The notes under the pieces: model-generated
Databases searched by the model: none
The model's input: only the letters and a program-made list of their open reading frames with translations
What the model was told of the DNA's origin: nothing
Shown: piece after piece, positions 20,158-31,238 of the stretch
How the letters are laid out: every line of letters begins with the position of its first letter
Numbering within the stretch: position 1 is the first letter of the stretch
Origin: Syncephalastrum monosporum B8922
Lineage: Eukaryota; Mucoromycota; Mucoromycetes; Mucorales; Syncephalastraceae
DNA: 48,018 bases
Direction: 5' to 3'
Assembly: GCA_000697355.1 (NCBI GenBank)
Contig: JNEN01001267.1
Span: 1-48,018, forward strand
Translations under genes and position numbers: made by a program

Positions 20158-22061
20158 GCGTGTGCAAGAAAGGGAACTCCAGCAGACAGCCGTGCAATGC
20201 GGGGTTATGAAGTCCAGAAAGCTTGCGTCGACGCAGTCTACTCTAATTCATTCCATGTGTACCTACCTATATCTTTTTTTTTACCGTGCTCCCGTGACAC
20301 ATACTTTTAAAAAAAGAACGACAGTAACATGTCAATGTCAATTACTTTTGTTCCGGATAACCAAAGACAAAGTTTTGTCCCTATCATGCTCAAACGGTGT
20401 CGTTTTCGTATTTTCATCTTGTCGTCGTCTTGTCCCTTTTTCTCCCTTTCGGCGATCTGTCGCCCGGAAACGCAAAAAAAAGTCCGAAAAATAAAATAAG
20501 CGATGATCGCTGCATTTCTTTTCTCTCTTTGGATCGACACACCACACGGTTTTTCTTTGACCAGAAAAATGAATGAGGCGATCATCCATGCATATTGCAC
20601 ATGAGATGCTCCAGCTCTGTTGTCCTGAACATAGATATACATATATAGTGTGACATGGCGAATCCGCCGGTTTTGTGCAATCTCTCATTTCACAAGACAC
20701 GCTTGTTGTGATCACGAGTCTTGTCTCCGCTTTTCAAATTGAACTGCTCTGCATAAACAATTGGATGGGTCGATCCCATAATTGCAATCTTGTGCGCTCA
20801 TGGGCCTCTTTCTTATTTTCTACACGACACGCACACATAAAACAAAAACACAAATTGCCATTTCGCATTTTGGCACAGTCCCATCCACCGAAGCCTCAAC
20901 TGATAGTCGACGAGAACAAACACATGGATGCGGTCGTTGTCTATCTCACTCCCATATCCTACTGCGCTTTCTTAGCTCTAGCACGTGACACGTAACACGA
21001 GTCATGAGCCTCTTCATGTTATAGGCTCATAACATTTTTCTTTTTTCGTAGAACCACAAGCACGCCTGCCTTTGCCACGTTACTTGTCCGTGCTTTGACA
21101 GAACACCATTACACATGGAGGTTTGCATCATGAATGGGCTCCTGCGAAGGTCCCATGGATGGATGAGTCGTGTCTGTACATGGTCTGTGAGTAAAGTAGG
21201 CAGCACCCCCTGAGAAGCTGGAAAGGAGAAAGAAACAGGAAGTATGCATTTCCTCTCTCTTTCCTGTCACATAACGCCCCAGAAGCACCGGTGCATTACG
21301 CTCATACGCTCATATGATTCCCATCACGCTGGGCAGATGCCAGCCCATGTGTGGCCGCGAGCACGGGCTATCAATCTTACTGTAACTTTTTGGTGAGAGA
21401 AATCTAAAAGCCAGCAAAATGCGACACGCCTCCATTTGTACGACACCAGGCTGGGACGCTGGTATGTGTGGCGCGCAGGAAGGAGTGAGGCGAAAATGCA
21501 AGCATTCATATAACTCATTTTGTTCTATCCCATTCTCTGTTGTTCTTTTAACTCCATACAGTAAACGACGACTGCACGGGCTACTGTAGCAGCTGCAGGT
21601 CGGTGTGCCTCTCTTTTTGGGTCACCCCGCGCCTGTACATTTAGCCGAGCGGGCACTGAATAAAAGGTTGCCAGAAAATTTGGGGAAGCCCATAGTCGTG
21701 GGAGACATCCTTTCGAAATGTGCTTACCGGTCAACTTGCCGGAAAACGTGTCCAGCGAGAAAAAAGTCCGACGATGTGGAGCGCAAAAACATTTTGGAGG
21801 CCCAATCATGACTGCCACACGCGATTGGTGCATCGTATATGACCTTTATATTTGATTTTTAAAGGCGGACTCCTGTACGTATGCACGCCAATGATATTAT
21901 TCTTATTCGAAGACCCTGTCTGTCTTATACAAAGTCCAATTACGTCTCCTGAAAACCGGAGGTTCGAACCCATAGGTTGAATGTCCTTCCGGTGGAGAGT
22001 ATGACAGCACCCTGCATCCTGCCTCTTTTTGGGGTTCAATCGGCCCGAACTTCTTTTTCTG
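19923..22061. other. Gene-poor interval with SDS3 promoter
   Basis: Purine-rich SDS3 leader near 20000-20090, then a (GT)n microsatellite. Further on the DNA is AT-rich with scattered homopolymers. A perfect 8-bp hairpin (ATGAGCCT/AGGCTCAT) lies at 21004-21030. I found no gene with domain or splice support and no RNA gene. Confidence 0.45.
20124..20165. repeat. (GT)n microsatellite
   Basis: About fourteen GT units followed by interrupted GCGTGT units. It lies about 200 bp upstream of the SDS3 start codon on the minus strand and is likely to be length-polymorphic. Confidence 0.9.
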
Positions 22062-22098
22062 TCCGAAACAAGAATTCAAAACCTCCCCTTGTTTCGGA
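22062..22098. repeat. Perfect 11-bp inverted repeat
   Basis: TCCGAAACAAG at 22062-22072 and its exact complement at 22088-22098 flank a 15-nt loop. It lies just upstream of a T10-C-A24 homopolymer block (about 22191-22226) and the Gypsy relic. It could be a transposon end or structured RNA; no gene context decides. Confidence 0.6.
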
Positions 22099-22640
22099 TT
22101 CATTCTTTCGCGGTTTCCTTTCTGTCAATTCCGAACCAAAGAAAGTGATGTTTTTGCTTGATAAAACTCTGTGTGACATGGGCGTGCCCGCCCTTTTTTT
22201 TTCAAAAAAAAAAAAAAAAAAAAAAAGAACCGCATCACCCCTTCGGGGTTCACTATGGCTGCAGGGCAAGCAGTAGCTAATTCAGTTTTGATTGTTATAT
22301 CCGAATCCGTGGAACTTCATTACAAGCATGCGCTCTTGCTTGATGAGGTCCGTGATGACTTTGGCCTGTGTCAGCGCGACAAATCGCTCGTTTTTTCCTT
22401 GACAACTACGTGGAGGGACGGCTACGGGTCTTTACGTAAAGCAAAAAAAAGAGCTGCGGAAGCTGTATCCGAGAACACAATGGACACAAAAAAAGGGGGG
22501 GACCTATTACCTCACGAAAGGACTCTCCTAATATGTTATATTGTTGACTACTACCATGGAGTGAGACTACCACCACATGGGTATGTTTTAGGTGTAAAAT
22601 ACGAATGGAGTTGTAAAAGGGGAGAGAATGATGGAAGTAT

Positions 22641-23134
22641 ATGGTAAAGCAAGGCTTATCGATGACGATGCTGGTTAATGCGTTCCGAGTACTCATGAAT
22701 TCACTCGTGGCAGTTCGATTCTCATACGGCTGGCATGTGTTGTCCTTAGAACAACTTTTCCATCAGATTTTCCTGGCGAATTGCCTGGTATACCGCACTC
22801 AAACAGCGACAACGAGTTCGTGAACGATCCGATGAAGCGTATAAAGATAGTTGACGGTTTCGACCACATGAGTGGAATAGTATTTGCGGCAATCGAAGAA
22901 CAAGCCGAAGCAGTAACAAAAAAGCAAAGGAGCCGTTTCGATCATCGGCATGAATTGATTGAGTTTCCCGCGGACAGGTACGCCATGAAACGCGTCCTAC
23001 AACATAATGACGCGTACATGGCATATGGAAGCCCATACATTGTTGTGCACAAAACAAAAGGGAACACCTGCATTCTCAAAGATGAAACCGGAGACCCATT
23101 ACCTATCGACAAACCACCGTCTCATGTGGAATGA
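22641..23134 (+). pseudogene. Ty3/Gypsy retrotransposon pol relic (integrase C-terminus)
   Basis: The frame ending at 23134 reads SGIVFAAIEEQAEAVTKKQR, RFDHRHELIEFPADRYAMKR, then GSPYIVVHKTKGNTCILKDE and a TGDPLPIDKPPS tail. This is the post-integrase region of Gypsy pol, where intact copies read H.LIEFP..SYVM.R followed by YEGP(Y/F)TVV.KT.G..YVLKD. Upstream, in another frame from 22641, FRVLMNSLVAVRFSYG continues the element after a frameshift near 22775. No reverse transcriptase or RNase H motif and no LTR pair was seen, so only the 3' end of pol survives. Confidence 0.55.
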
Positions 23135-26129
23135 CCAAGTGCATTCTTCACAAATAGAACCCGGCTGTGGATATGCCTGATCAACAAGTGCTTAAGGAAG
23201 GGTGCCCATTGCTCTACTCTCGGCCATGGACCCTTCGCACTCACTTACAGTCAGAGCACAAATCAGACTACCGACCTCATCTAGAAGCCCACATCATTGC
23301 AACACGAAGGAACCAAGTATGTCCAAAAGGGCGAAAAGCAGCATGAACGCGTTATCGAGTATTTTGCATGTCCCCCTTGCACTCTCGCAAAACATTGAAG
23401 CATGCTGTCGATAGGCACGTGTCATTTCTACCAACGCAGCCATTTGACATAGGGCAACTTGCCATTACCGATGATCATAGTCATAGCGACAGCAGCAACG
23501 GCAGTGTTGATGACAGCGGTGATAGCAGCAATGGCAACAGCGCTACCCTCACTAGAGCTCCATGTACTTCAGGACATCGCTGGTTCTGCTCTAAAACCCA
23601 GACGCCTTTCCTATTTGCATGGTGTCTCATTTGGTGGCATGGCGTTTGAACCGCCCCCGTGCCCATGCATAATTGACTGGCTGGATGTCTCACATGCCCT
23701 TCTAAACGTGCAATGTTTGCTGCGGGATCACCAGTAGAAGCTGTCCCTGGGAGACCATTTGCCATTAGTTCAGCCGCCACGAACATCCTGTTCTTCATCC
23801 TCGACGGTGGCCACACTTAACATGGATCTGCTCAACAGTATCATCAGGAGCATCAGGTCGGCGTACAGGATCAGCCGCTCAGGATTGCCCATTTGGGTTA
23901 ACAACGTCCTGCCAATCCAAAATGATTTGGCAGTGGTGCAGTTCACGTCGATAGAGCTGCAGACCGATGGACACTCTGCGTACCGACGCACGAGAACGAC
24001 GCGTATCGGACATGATCTGTAATCGTGTCCGAAAGCTGGCCCACCACCTCCCTGAAGGAAAGCTTGAACGAGTTCGACCTATCGACTGGACGCATGGAGC
24101 CCTTCCTCGGTGACTTATTCGATGACCCTGAACACGAGCTTTTCATTGCGCTGGACCAGTGAGATTGTCGTGTAGGTGTGAAAAGTCAAACGACCTTTCC
24201 GACGGCACTCCTGACTTCTGCGGAAAACAGCCCAAAGCTCTCCCATTTTTGCTGAGTCAATTCAGTTTCGGCCACTGTAAAAAGAAAAAAAGGCCTTGGG
24301 CCGGCCACGGGAGATATATTCCGAATCAAACGGTTGTAACCCATCTCTCACGCTCTGCTTCCTGTAACTTCGATAACGGAAGGCCGCCAATCCAATTCCC
24401 GAGTATAGATAGACAACAATAAACTACCAATATCCGCACGTCAGGCGTCGTTTCCGTTCCGAGCCTAATTACTGCTCGTAGCCATCCGTGTCAACCGTCC
24501 TTCCCCGTCGAGGACTTTCTCGAAAGCAGACGGTGATACAAAAATAGAAGAGAAAGGGCTGTGCACGATCGCACGAACCGCAGCAGGGCCCCCATGTATA
24601 TTCAGCGCACGCGAGCGGATTGTACCACACAAAAAAAAACATTGGTAGCCCAAGAACAACAAAAAATGGCGCAAGACGTCAGAGCTACCGAATAGGACCG
24701 GAAGAGACACGTCGTGCGTTTCGAAATGGTGAGGGAAGTGTAGCGTCATTTTTTTTCAGTTGCCGTCATCTATACACTACATAGGGTAGTGTGAGTCATT
24801 TTGCTTATGATGCACGTATAGGGACAAATGCCTGATGCGCATATAAACATAAAACATATTGGGATTCTGAGAAGAAACACAACGGACGAACGTAAACAAA
24901 GGCAACCCATGCCTAAGAATTTTTTTTCTCGTGTTGTACTGTGGTCATGGTTAAAGCTATGATTCTTCTGTCAGACAAACACCTTCCGCGGAAGTCAAAC
25001 CCTGTGTCCACCCGATTTACTGTACCCTGTATAACCTTGGGTACATGATGGGCAAGCAAAAAAAATAAATTAAGGAACATAGTGTATTATGGTAATAACG
25101 TGTGGTAGCATGTGGCAGTAACCTAGCACTGCAGCCGAAGCAAAAAAGCGCGGGCAATCTGCAAGCATAAATGCATTAGAGCTATTTAGAGCGAATTTTC
25201 GTTGTTCTTTTGTTGCGGAGACTGCCAAAAGGAGGGTTATATGATCGAAGCATTGCGATTCGTGGAAAACCTAAAGTCAGAGTCGGGTCACGACGAAGCG
25301 GGCCAGGTTACAGCAGCGACCGAATGGAGTGATTGGAAAGTATGATATCATGACAGGCAGAGAAACAATGGTACGCCACGTGTACTTTCCTTTTGGCGCG
25401 CCGATTTCGTTCAGTGCAAGCCGAAGCAAGTAGATATGAGACACAAAGGAAAGGCTTGGAAACAAAGTTAAGTTATGTGGTTGTGCAGGCTGGTGGTGGC
25501 TTCTCTCTTCTTTTTTCCTTTTCCCTGTGGCGATAAATATAGCATTTGGGTTTTGAGGCTTTGAATGTTTGCTGACACGGTCGTGATGTGAAGCTGTGGT
25601 AATACGATTGTGTACCTGGGACCCCTTTTTTTAAAAAACATATTGCCTAATTCAACGAGAAACGGTGCTGTGGATGAATGGGTAAGGGGAAGAGAAGATC
25701 GGAAATTTAAGCGGGCGAAAAGAAGGAAAGGGCGGGCTGGCTAGGATGAGGGCAAATGGAAAGCCGCGAGCGCACAATCTAAATGAGCACGAAAAAAAAA
25801 AAGTGATTACAGTAGAATTATAGTAGTGAGACTCAATAGCTGCTGTTTATTTCGCTTAATTACCCATATTGCGTAGCCGACCATTTGTGTGGCGAGCAGG
25901 GATTCGTACGCGTCATGTAGCACACCACATAAAAATAAAAGCCCGCTCGTAATGAAGCGGTGTGACAACTTCGCCACGTGCTGTCCGGGCAAACAAAGAT
26001 CGGCGACACCAAAAAATTGCTCTGCTATTTATTACGGATTCCAAATCGGGCAAGTTGAGATTCCATACTTTTTCTCTCCCCCCAAACCCAACCACAACCC
26101 CCCCCTTCTTTCTGGCCCTTCGGTTCGTG
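23135..26129. other. Repeat-derived gene-poor stretch
   Basis: Probably includes further decayed retroelement sequence up to about 24420, since many short ORFs with no domain follow directly on the Gypsy relic. From 24420 to 26130 the DNA is AT-rich with homopolymers and shows no gene, RNA gene or conserved repeat that I can support. Confidence 0.4.
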
Positions 26130-26139
26130 TATATATAAA
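26130..26139 (+). promoter_or_regulatory. TATA box of the zinc-knuckle microgene
   Basis: TATATATAAA lies 101 bp before the start codon at 26240, followed by a CTTTTTTTTTTCTC pyrimidine tract as in other strongly expressed fungal genes. The good promoter layout is one reason to accept the short ORF as a gene. Confidence 0.55.
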
Positions 26140-26239
26140 CCCTGCACCTTTGCTGTTCCGTATTCCGTACACAATAAGTCTTTTTTTTTTCTCTACGCCT
26201 TTTTTTACGTCTCTAAACACCAACGCTCAATTCCTAATC

Positions 26240-26396
26240 ATGTCTGACGGAAGATGCATCCATTGCGGTCAAAAAGGCCACTACTCTATGTACGTATCTA
26301 CACACTTGATAGTTTAATCCAGAAGCACATACTGACTTGCTTGCCTTCTTTTTTTGCAGGATGTGCCCCAAGAAGCCCAATGCAGCCTCTACTTGA
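26240..26396 (+). CDS. 28-aa CCHC zinc-knuckle microprotein
   Basis: Exons are 26240-26289 and 26360-26396 (donor AT|GTACGT, acceptor TTTTTTTGCAG|G). Splicing creates a perfect retroviral-type zinc knuckle, CIHCGQKGHYSMMC (C-x2-C-x4-H-x4-C), which the genomic frame alone does not contain because the last Cys lies in exon 2. The product ends KKPNAAST, 28 aa. A TATA box and pyrimidine-rich leader precede it. An alternative donor 6 nt downstream (TAC|GTATCT) would lose the last Cys and give a longer 54-aa product, so the first is preferred. CCHC knuckles bind single-stranded nucleic acid, often RNA; the role here is unknown. It may be a domesticated gag fragment or the first part of a longer gene with unseen exons. 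Confidence 0.5.
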
Positions 26397-27772
26397 ACAA
26401 GATGAACAAGCAGCTTCTTAAGCAATGCTCTTTTGAACTATCTTATTCTGCTCTCTATTGAATCAGTATCCGCGGACGGTTTCCACGGATTGGCGCGACA
26501 TCTGCGAACAGCCTCTTTGACGAGGGAAGGCAATCTCTCTCGAACTCGGACATCTACGCTCAACTCAAGCATCACCATCACCACCATCACCATCACCACC
26601 TCCTCTTCCTCTTCCTCCTCCAACAACACCAAACGCACGCACACACAGATTTTCCTACGCCTATGTCTACAACAACATGACAGGCCGGCTTTTTTAACTT
26701 ATTCCTCCTCCTCTCTCTCTCTCTCTCAAACTCCCTTTGACTCCTTATTTCCCTTTCTTAATGGCGACAGAAGATTCTTTTTATGCTCAAAAGTACAGAC
26801 ACAACCTATGTAATTCCCTTTTTTATTTCCACGATATATACATTGCTACTACATTGATCCTGTATACTCTCTATGTACAAAACCACTCAATTCAATATAC
26901 CGCATATGCATTGAAACAGCCCCTTCAATACTCAGTTCGCGTTATTTTTGTTCTATGTTTGTGGGATTTTCTTGTTGTCAACAAGCCCGCGCAAAACAAA
27001 CACCCCTTACTTCAGGGGATAGGGATATGAAGAAAGCCTAGAAAAGGGGTTTAAACGTCATATCATATCAAAGGTAGATATCCATCACTCCTATGTGCAT
27101 AAAGCACGGATCGATGTCATCAATGATTAGGGATGCATTGGATCGACATCTATGCTTTTCATCCAACAGGGGTCGCTCTCCGAGAGAACAAACGGGGAGT
27201 GGAGTGGAGTGGAGATGGGGGATTAGCGGGATGCGTGTGCCAAGCCCAAGTTAGGATGTTCCCCTTGGGGGAATGTCGGCGACAAACAGCGAAAGGTTGA
27301 GTTGAGTTGCACAATCCAAGCAGTCTATCTCGCTGGGCTTGACGTCATAAAAGACAAACTAACCTTTTTGCGCTCCAAGAAGACGTCCTCGTCCAACATA
27401 ATGGAACTAAGAAATATCGGCTGGGATACGAGGGATTACTTCCACACGACCCCAGTACTTGATCGTGTGGTACACGGCAACCAATTTCCGGATATCCATT
27501 CCCAATAAAGAGCCGCAGACCAAGTCGTACGTGGTGCAACGCTTCGTACAGATGACATTTGACTCGTTATTAGGATGAAAGGTTGAGCCGACTCGTTCGT
27601 CCTAGGCTCATGAAGAGGCTGAAGAGGAAAGCACAGGAAGGGAATTATAATTGGCGCATTCAGGGGCATTCACCAAAATAAATAGAGTCAGCCGCGCATG
27701 TCCATTGGGCGGCAAAGTAAAAAGCCACTTGAACCCCTAGGATTGGATATCATTTTCCTCTTTATACTGACT
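26397..27772. other. Intergenic region before CGI121
   Basis: Holds a CAC/CAT-rich simple repeat (about 26567-26600), CT-rich tracts (26700-26730) and GGAGT repeats near 27198-27215. The first few hundred bases may be the 3' UTR of the microgene. ORFs through the simple repeats are low-complexity. No gene is supported. Confidence 0.45.
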
Positions 27773-28492
27773 ATGCAAAGTCATACGCTGGAGTTATACC
27801 CGCAACGTACCGCTCACGTTGCTTTATTCCGAAATGTGGAGAACGCGGCCGAGCTTAGAAAAAGACTCATCTCCCAAGATGCTTCTCTGACTTGCGCGCT
27901 CATCGATGCATCGGTTATCCTCGAACCCCTTCACGTCCTGCTCGCCGTCAATCGCGCGGTCGCTGACGAGACACACCAACAGCTCAAATCACACAACGTT
28001 TACTCTGAGATTGTCTGTGGTCTCTCACCTGCCACCAACGTACGCTATCCTTGCATACCTGATACATAAATTCAATTCAACTCACACGCTTCTTAGATTG
28101 CCCAAGCACTGCGGCGGTTCGGCATAAACGACGACACCAAAAACTTGGTGGTCGTTGTACTCGGAGGCGAGGCGACAGAGGTAATAGAGAATAGTTAGAA
28201 TACGCGTGTTATTCCTCGCTCCTGACGATAGCTGTCTGATTTGAATGGTAGGTGGAGAAATACATGCGCGACACGGTTAAAGGCGACCTGGTTCCGCTTG
28301 CCGAAGTGGACCAGCTCAGAAATCTTCCTCAGATCAAAAAAGTAATTAAGTCCCTTCCCCCCCCCAAAGCTCTTATACTGATGAACATCGGCTGATAACA
28401 TCATCTTTGGATAGTATTATCAACTCAACAATGCCGATACCGACCACCTGATGCCTCTCGTTGCTAGCGCCATGGCTCTCAAGGGCTTGTAA
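27773..28492 (+). CDS. CGI121: Cgi121/TPRKB subunit of the KEOPS (EKC) complex
   Basis: Exons are 27773-28039, 28097-28180, 28252-28341 and 28415-28492, giving 172 aa, as expected for the family. All joins are in phase 0. Signature stretches include VALFRNVENAAELRKRLI, CALIDASVILEPLHVLLAVN, YSEIVCGLSPATN then IAQALRRFGIND, and a LVVVVLGGE strand. Cgi121 binds the kinase Bud32 and the tRNA 3' end within KEOPS, which makes the universal t6A37 modification of ANN-decoding tRNAs, with a further role in telomere maintenance in yeast. The start was set at MQSHTLEL, which aligns with family starts; an in-frame extension upstream has no support. The 3' end faces the APH gene with a 65-bp gap. Confidence 0.93.
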
Positions 28493-28557
28493 AGAAAAAG
28501 CACTAAACGAAACGAGACTGTACATAATAATTATCTTTTAGCTTTTCTACTAAAACA

Positions 28558-30269
28558 TTAAAGCTTGCTGTTGACCACATCGCCTCCATCTACAATCTCG
28601 AGCGCTTCGAGCGTCACGGGCTCAAACTGGGATGCGTAGAATTGGGCGATTTTGGAGGTTGTCTGTCCCGATGCCAGGCGAGCCGCAATACCCTGGAGAA
28701 TGACAGCCAACTATTTTACATATTTTCTGTTGTATGAGTTTTCATCCTTTCGTGGTGGTTACAGCATCATCGGACTTACTCTAAAAAAGGAAAAGCAAAT
28801 CACGAATAACCAATTCTCGATAGGGTACGGACGCTGGGCCTTGGCACAGTAGACTTGCATGAGCTCTTCGAGACCCGGAATGGGCAAAGGCTCAGTGGAA
28901 CCTTTGAAGCCGACCATGACGCCCGGGATACCAGGAAAGTAGAACGGATTCAGCAGGTTGGCCAAATCGGACAACGGGTGCCCAATCGTGGATAGTTCCC
29001 AGTCGAGGATACCGATCACGCGAGGTTCGGTAGGATGATAGATCTACGGCACCGAGAATGTTTAGTATAAAGATTGCCCTACCTTGCCCTTACTCTGGAT
29101 TGGCACCTTACCAAATTGTCAATCTACAGGAGGAGGTCACACGGTGTAGAGGCCGCATGTGAGCTTATCGCATAAAAACGTAGAATTGGTGCTGATGTCA
29201 TCTATATATATCTATTCTTGCCTTGTAGTCGCCGTGTACGAGCGTCGCTTCATCCTTGACCTGATTGCGCGAGAACCAGGCAAGGAGCTCCTTCAAACGC
29301 GGAAGCTCGCCCACAGGTTTGCCGTTCTTGTCTGTAACAGCCGCCTGCGCGCCCGACACCTTGGAGAGGGACTTGATCTGGCGTTCGTAGAAGCCATGGT
29401 CGCGCCCGTAGTCGCCGAGACCCACCGCTTTAAAATCGACCGTATGGAGTTTCGCCAATGTCTCGAGGGCAGAGTACCAGCTACGACGAGAGTGTCAGCA
29501 GAAAATCACAAACACGGATATCTTGGCTAACCATTTCTTTCGGTCTTCCGGCTCCAGGGACAGGAACCGGACGTCGGTGAAAATGCGGCCCTCCAGAAAC
29601 TCCATCACCTAACCACGCGTTAAAATTTTTTGCTTTCTTTCCCGGTTGCAGTGGTCACTTGCATAGAATGGGGTGCCAATGACAGCGTTATCTTCGCAAA
29701 GTGCATATACTTTGGGGACAGGCACGTCGGTGTGGTCACCGAGAGCCTTGATGATGCGGTACTCTCGCTCGACTGCGTGAGCAGTGCGCGACAGCAGCTT
29801 TCCTGGCGGCTTCTTGCGCAACACGTAGCGCTTCTTGCTATTCTTTCACATCAGATTAGAGACTCGTGTCTTTTATACATGGGAAATAGCGTACGTTCCG
29901 TCGATGAGGAGATAAGTCGGGTTGGACTGGCCGGCGTTGAACTGCTTGATTTCGAGTGGCGCTACGAAGCCGGGTACGTGTGCGGCCAGGTACGACTCCA
30001 GGGAACCAACATTGAGCTCATTCCTATTTCCCGGCGACTCATGTCAGAATCTATACTCGTCGACGCACCTTCCCGATTAACCATCACTGTGCATTGCGCT
30101 GAAAGCACAAATCCAGTCTATAGTTTTATATATGGGATGTTCCTCTTCCACGCTCTGCGCTCTCCACCACTGCCTAGCAGTTTCTTTCTCTTGACTATAT
30201 GCAGGTCCACAGACGAGAGACTCACCCTTCACGGACGGCCGAGGTGGACTGACCGTCGTCTTTTGACAT
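28558..30269 (-). CDS. Peroxisomal APH-fold (ACAD10/11-type) phosphotransferase
   Basis: Eight exons: 30226-30269, 29895-30023, 29663-29837, 29532-29608, 29222-29480, 29112-29123, 28780-29043 and 28558-28710, giving 370 aa with every phase closing. It has the aminoglycoside-phosphotransferase kinase fold: [11 protein letters not shown] loop, [15 protein letters not shown], hinge [12 protein letters not shown], catalytic loop HGDYKIDNL (224-232) and metal-binding [19 protein letters not shown] (Asp246). ACAD11 N-domains of this type phosphorylate hydroxyacyl-CoAs before dehydration. The protein ends NSKL, a canonical PTS1, so it is inferred to be peroxisomal and to act in oxidation of hydroxylated fatty acids. 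Two introns use GC donors (29220-29221, 29661-29662), and one exon is only 12 nt. Confidence 0.92.
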
Positions 30270-30458
30270 GGAGCAAATAAATGAAAGAAGGGAAAGAAGG
30301 GACGAGGAGGGTAAACAAGAATATCACATGGACCGTGGGTCTCTATTACACATGCATCAACCCTATTTTCATCTTCAGCACACACACAAGTCCGTCCGAC
30401 AGTAGTAGGCATTTCCTGGTGACAGTTTCCTCGCCGCTTTGCACGTTGTTCAGTAAAC

Positions 30459-30902
30459 ATGCATCCAGGCTTCAAAAGTCGCGTTCTTTACTTTCTAAAG
30501 TATTACGCACGAGCTGTCACCCTAAATCATAAATTACAAGAAAACCTTTATAGATGATAGGTTTTCTCACTATGTATCGTCGAGCCTAGCTGATGCATGT
30601 TTCGAGGCAGATCAGCTGTCAAATAAGCGTTTGCACTAGAAAGCCTCTCGATAACAGACTGGATAGTCCGACAGTATTCGCTCTGCCTAACGCTATTTTC
30701 AGGTCTTCACGATAGATTATACCTTGCTGGACACAGTGCCTCTCAGCTGGAGCATGACAGACGTATACTGTATGCAGAATGTGCCCAGCTTTCAAAAGAC
30801 AGCGTAAGTACTTTCCAGGCGTTTAAAGGAGTCCTTTTTCAATCTTTTGTTCCTTCTCGTTATCTTACTGGACAGGAAGTCAGTAGAGACGATGCCTTTT
30901 GA
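30459..30902 (+). CDS. Unrecognised 78-aa spliced protein
   Basis: Exons are 30459-30499, 30561-30628, 30703-30803 and 30876-30902; lengths total 237 nt and all junctions keep phase. The product reads MHPGFKSRVLYFLK, then FSHYVSSSLADACFEADQLS, LHDRLYLAGHSASQLEHDRR and ILYAECAQLSKDSEVSRDDAF. It is probably all helical and amphipathic, with no transmembrane segment, and such small helical proteins often serve as complex subunits. The first two introns have less typical donors (GTATTA, GTTTGC), so the 5' half is less sure than exons 3-4 (donor GTAAGT, acceptor GGACAG). An alternative frame through exon 3 is also open, but its start is not found. It is divergent from the APH gene about 190 bp away. 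Confidence 0.55.
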
Positions 30903-31238
30903 GTCGACAGTTCATTCATTGCTCCAGGCGGATGATACGGACGGGATTGATCCACATCACACGGATAGACTAGCATAGGGGAGAGACAGAGAGAAAAGGG
31001 GGAAGATCAGGAAGAGAGGCGTGCAAGAAGCCAATGGTTGGTCAGGGTTGGGATGGACGAGAAAGGAGAGGGCGAATGGAGCGATCGACGTGTTTAGCTG
31101 GTTGGATGCCGTTTATGTTACACAGAATTTGTTGCGCTCTGCCTTCTGCACGCATGGCAGCTGCCATTGGCAAACATTGGCTGCCCGGTTGCTGGTGTCC
31201 TTTTTCTTCGTTTCCTCCCCGTCCTTTTTACAATCCCA

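Noticed and set aside
21004..21030. 8-bp perfect hairpin ATGAGCCT/AGGCTCAT as terminator or operator
   Set aside because: No gene next to it; an 8-bp palindrome is expected by chance in 48 kb.
21955..21980. GGTTCGAACCC as a tRNA B box
   Set aside because: No cloverleaf can be built on either strand; stems do not pair.
26433..26813. 126-aa ORF through CAC/CAT repeats
   Set aside because: Simple-sequence reading with no start context; probably UTR.
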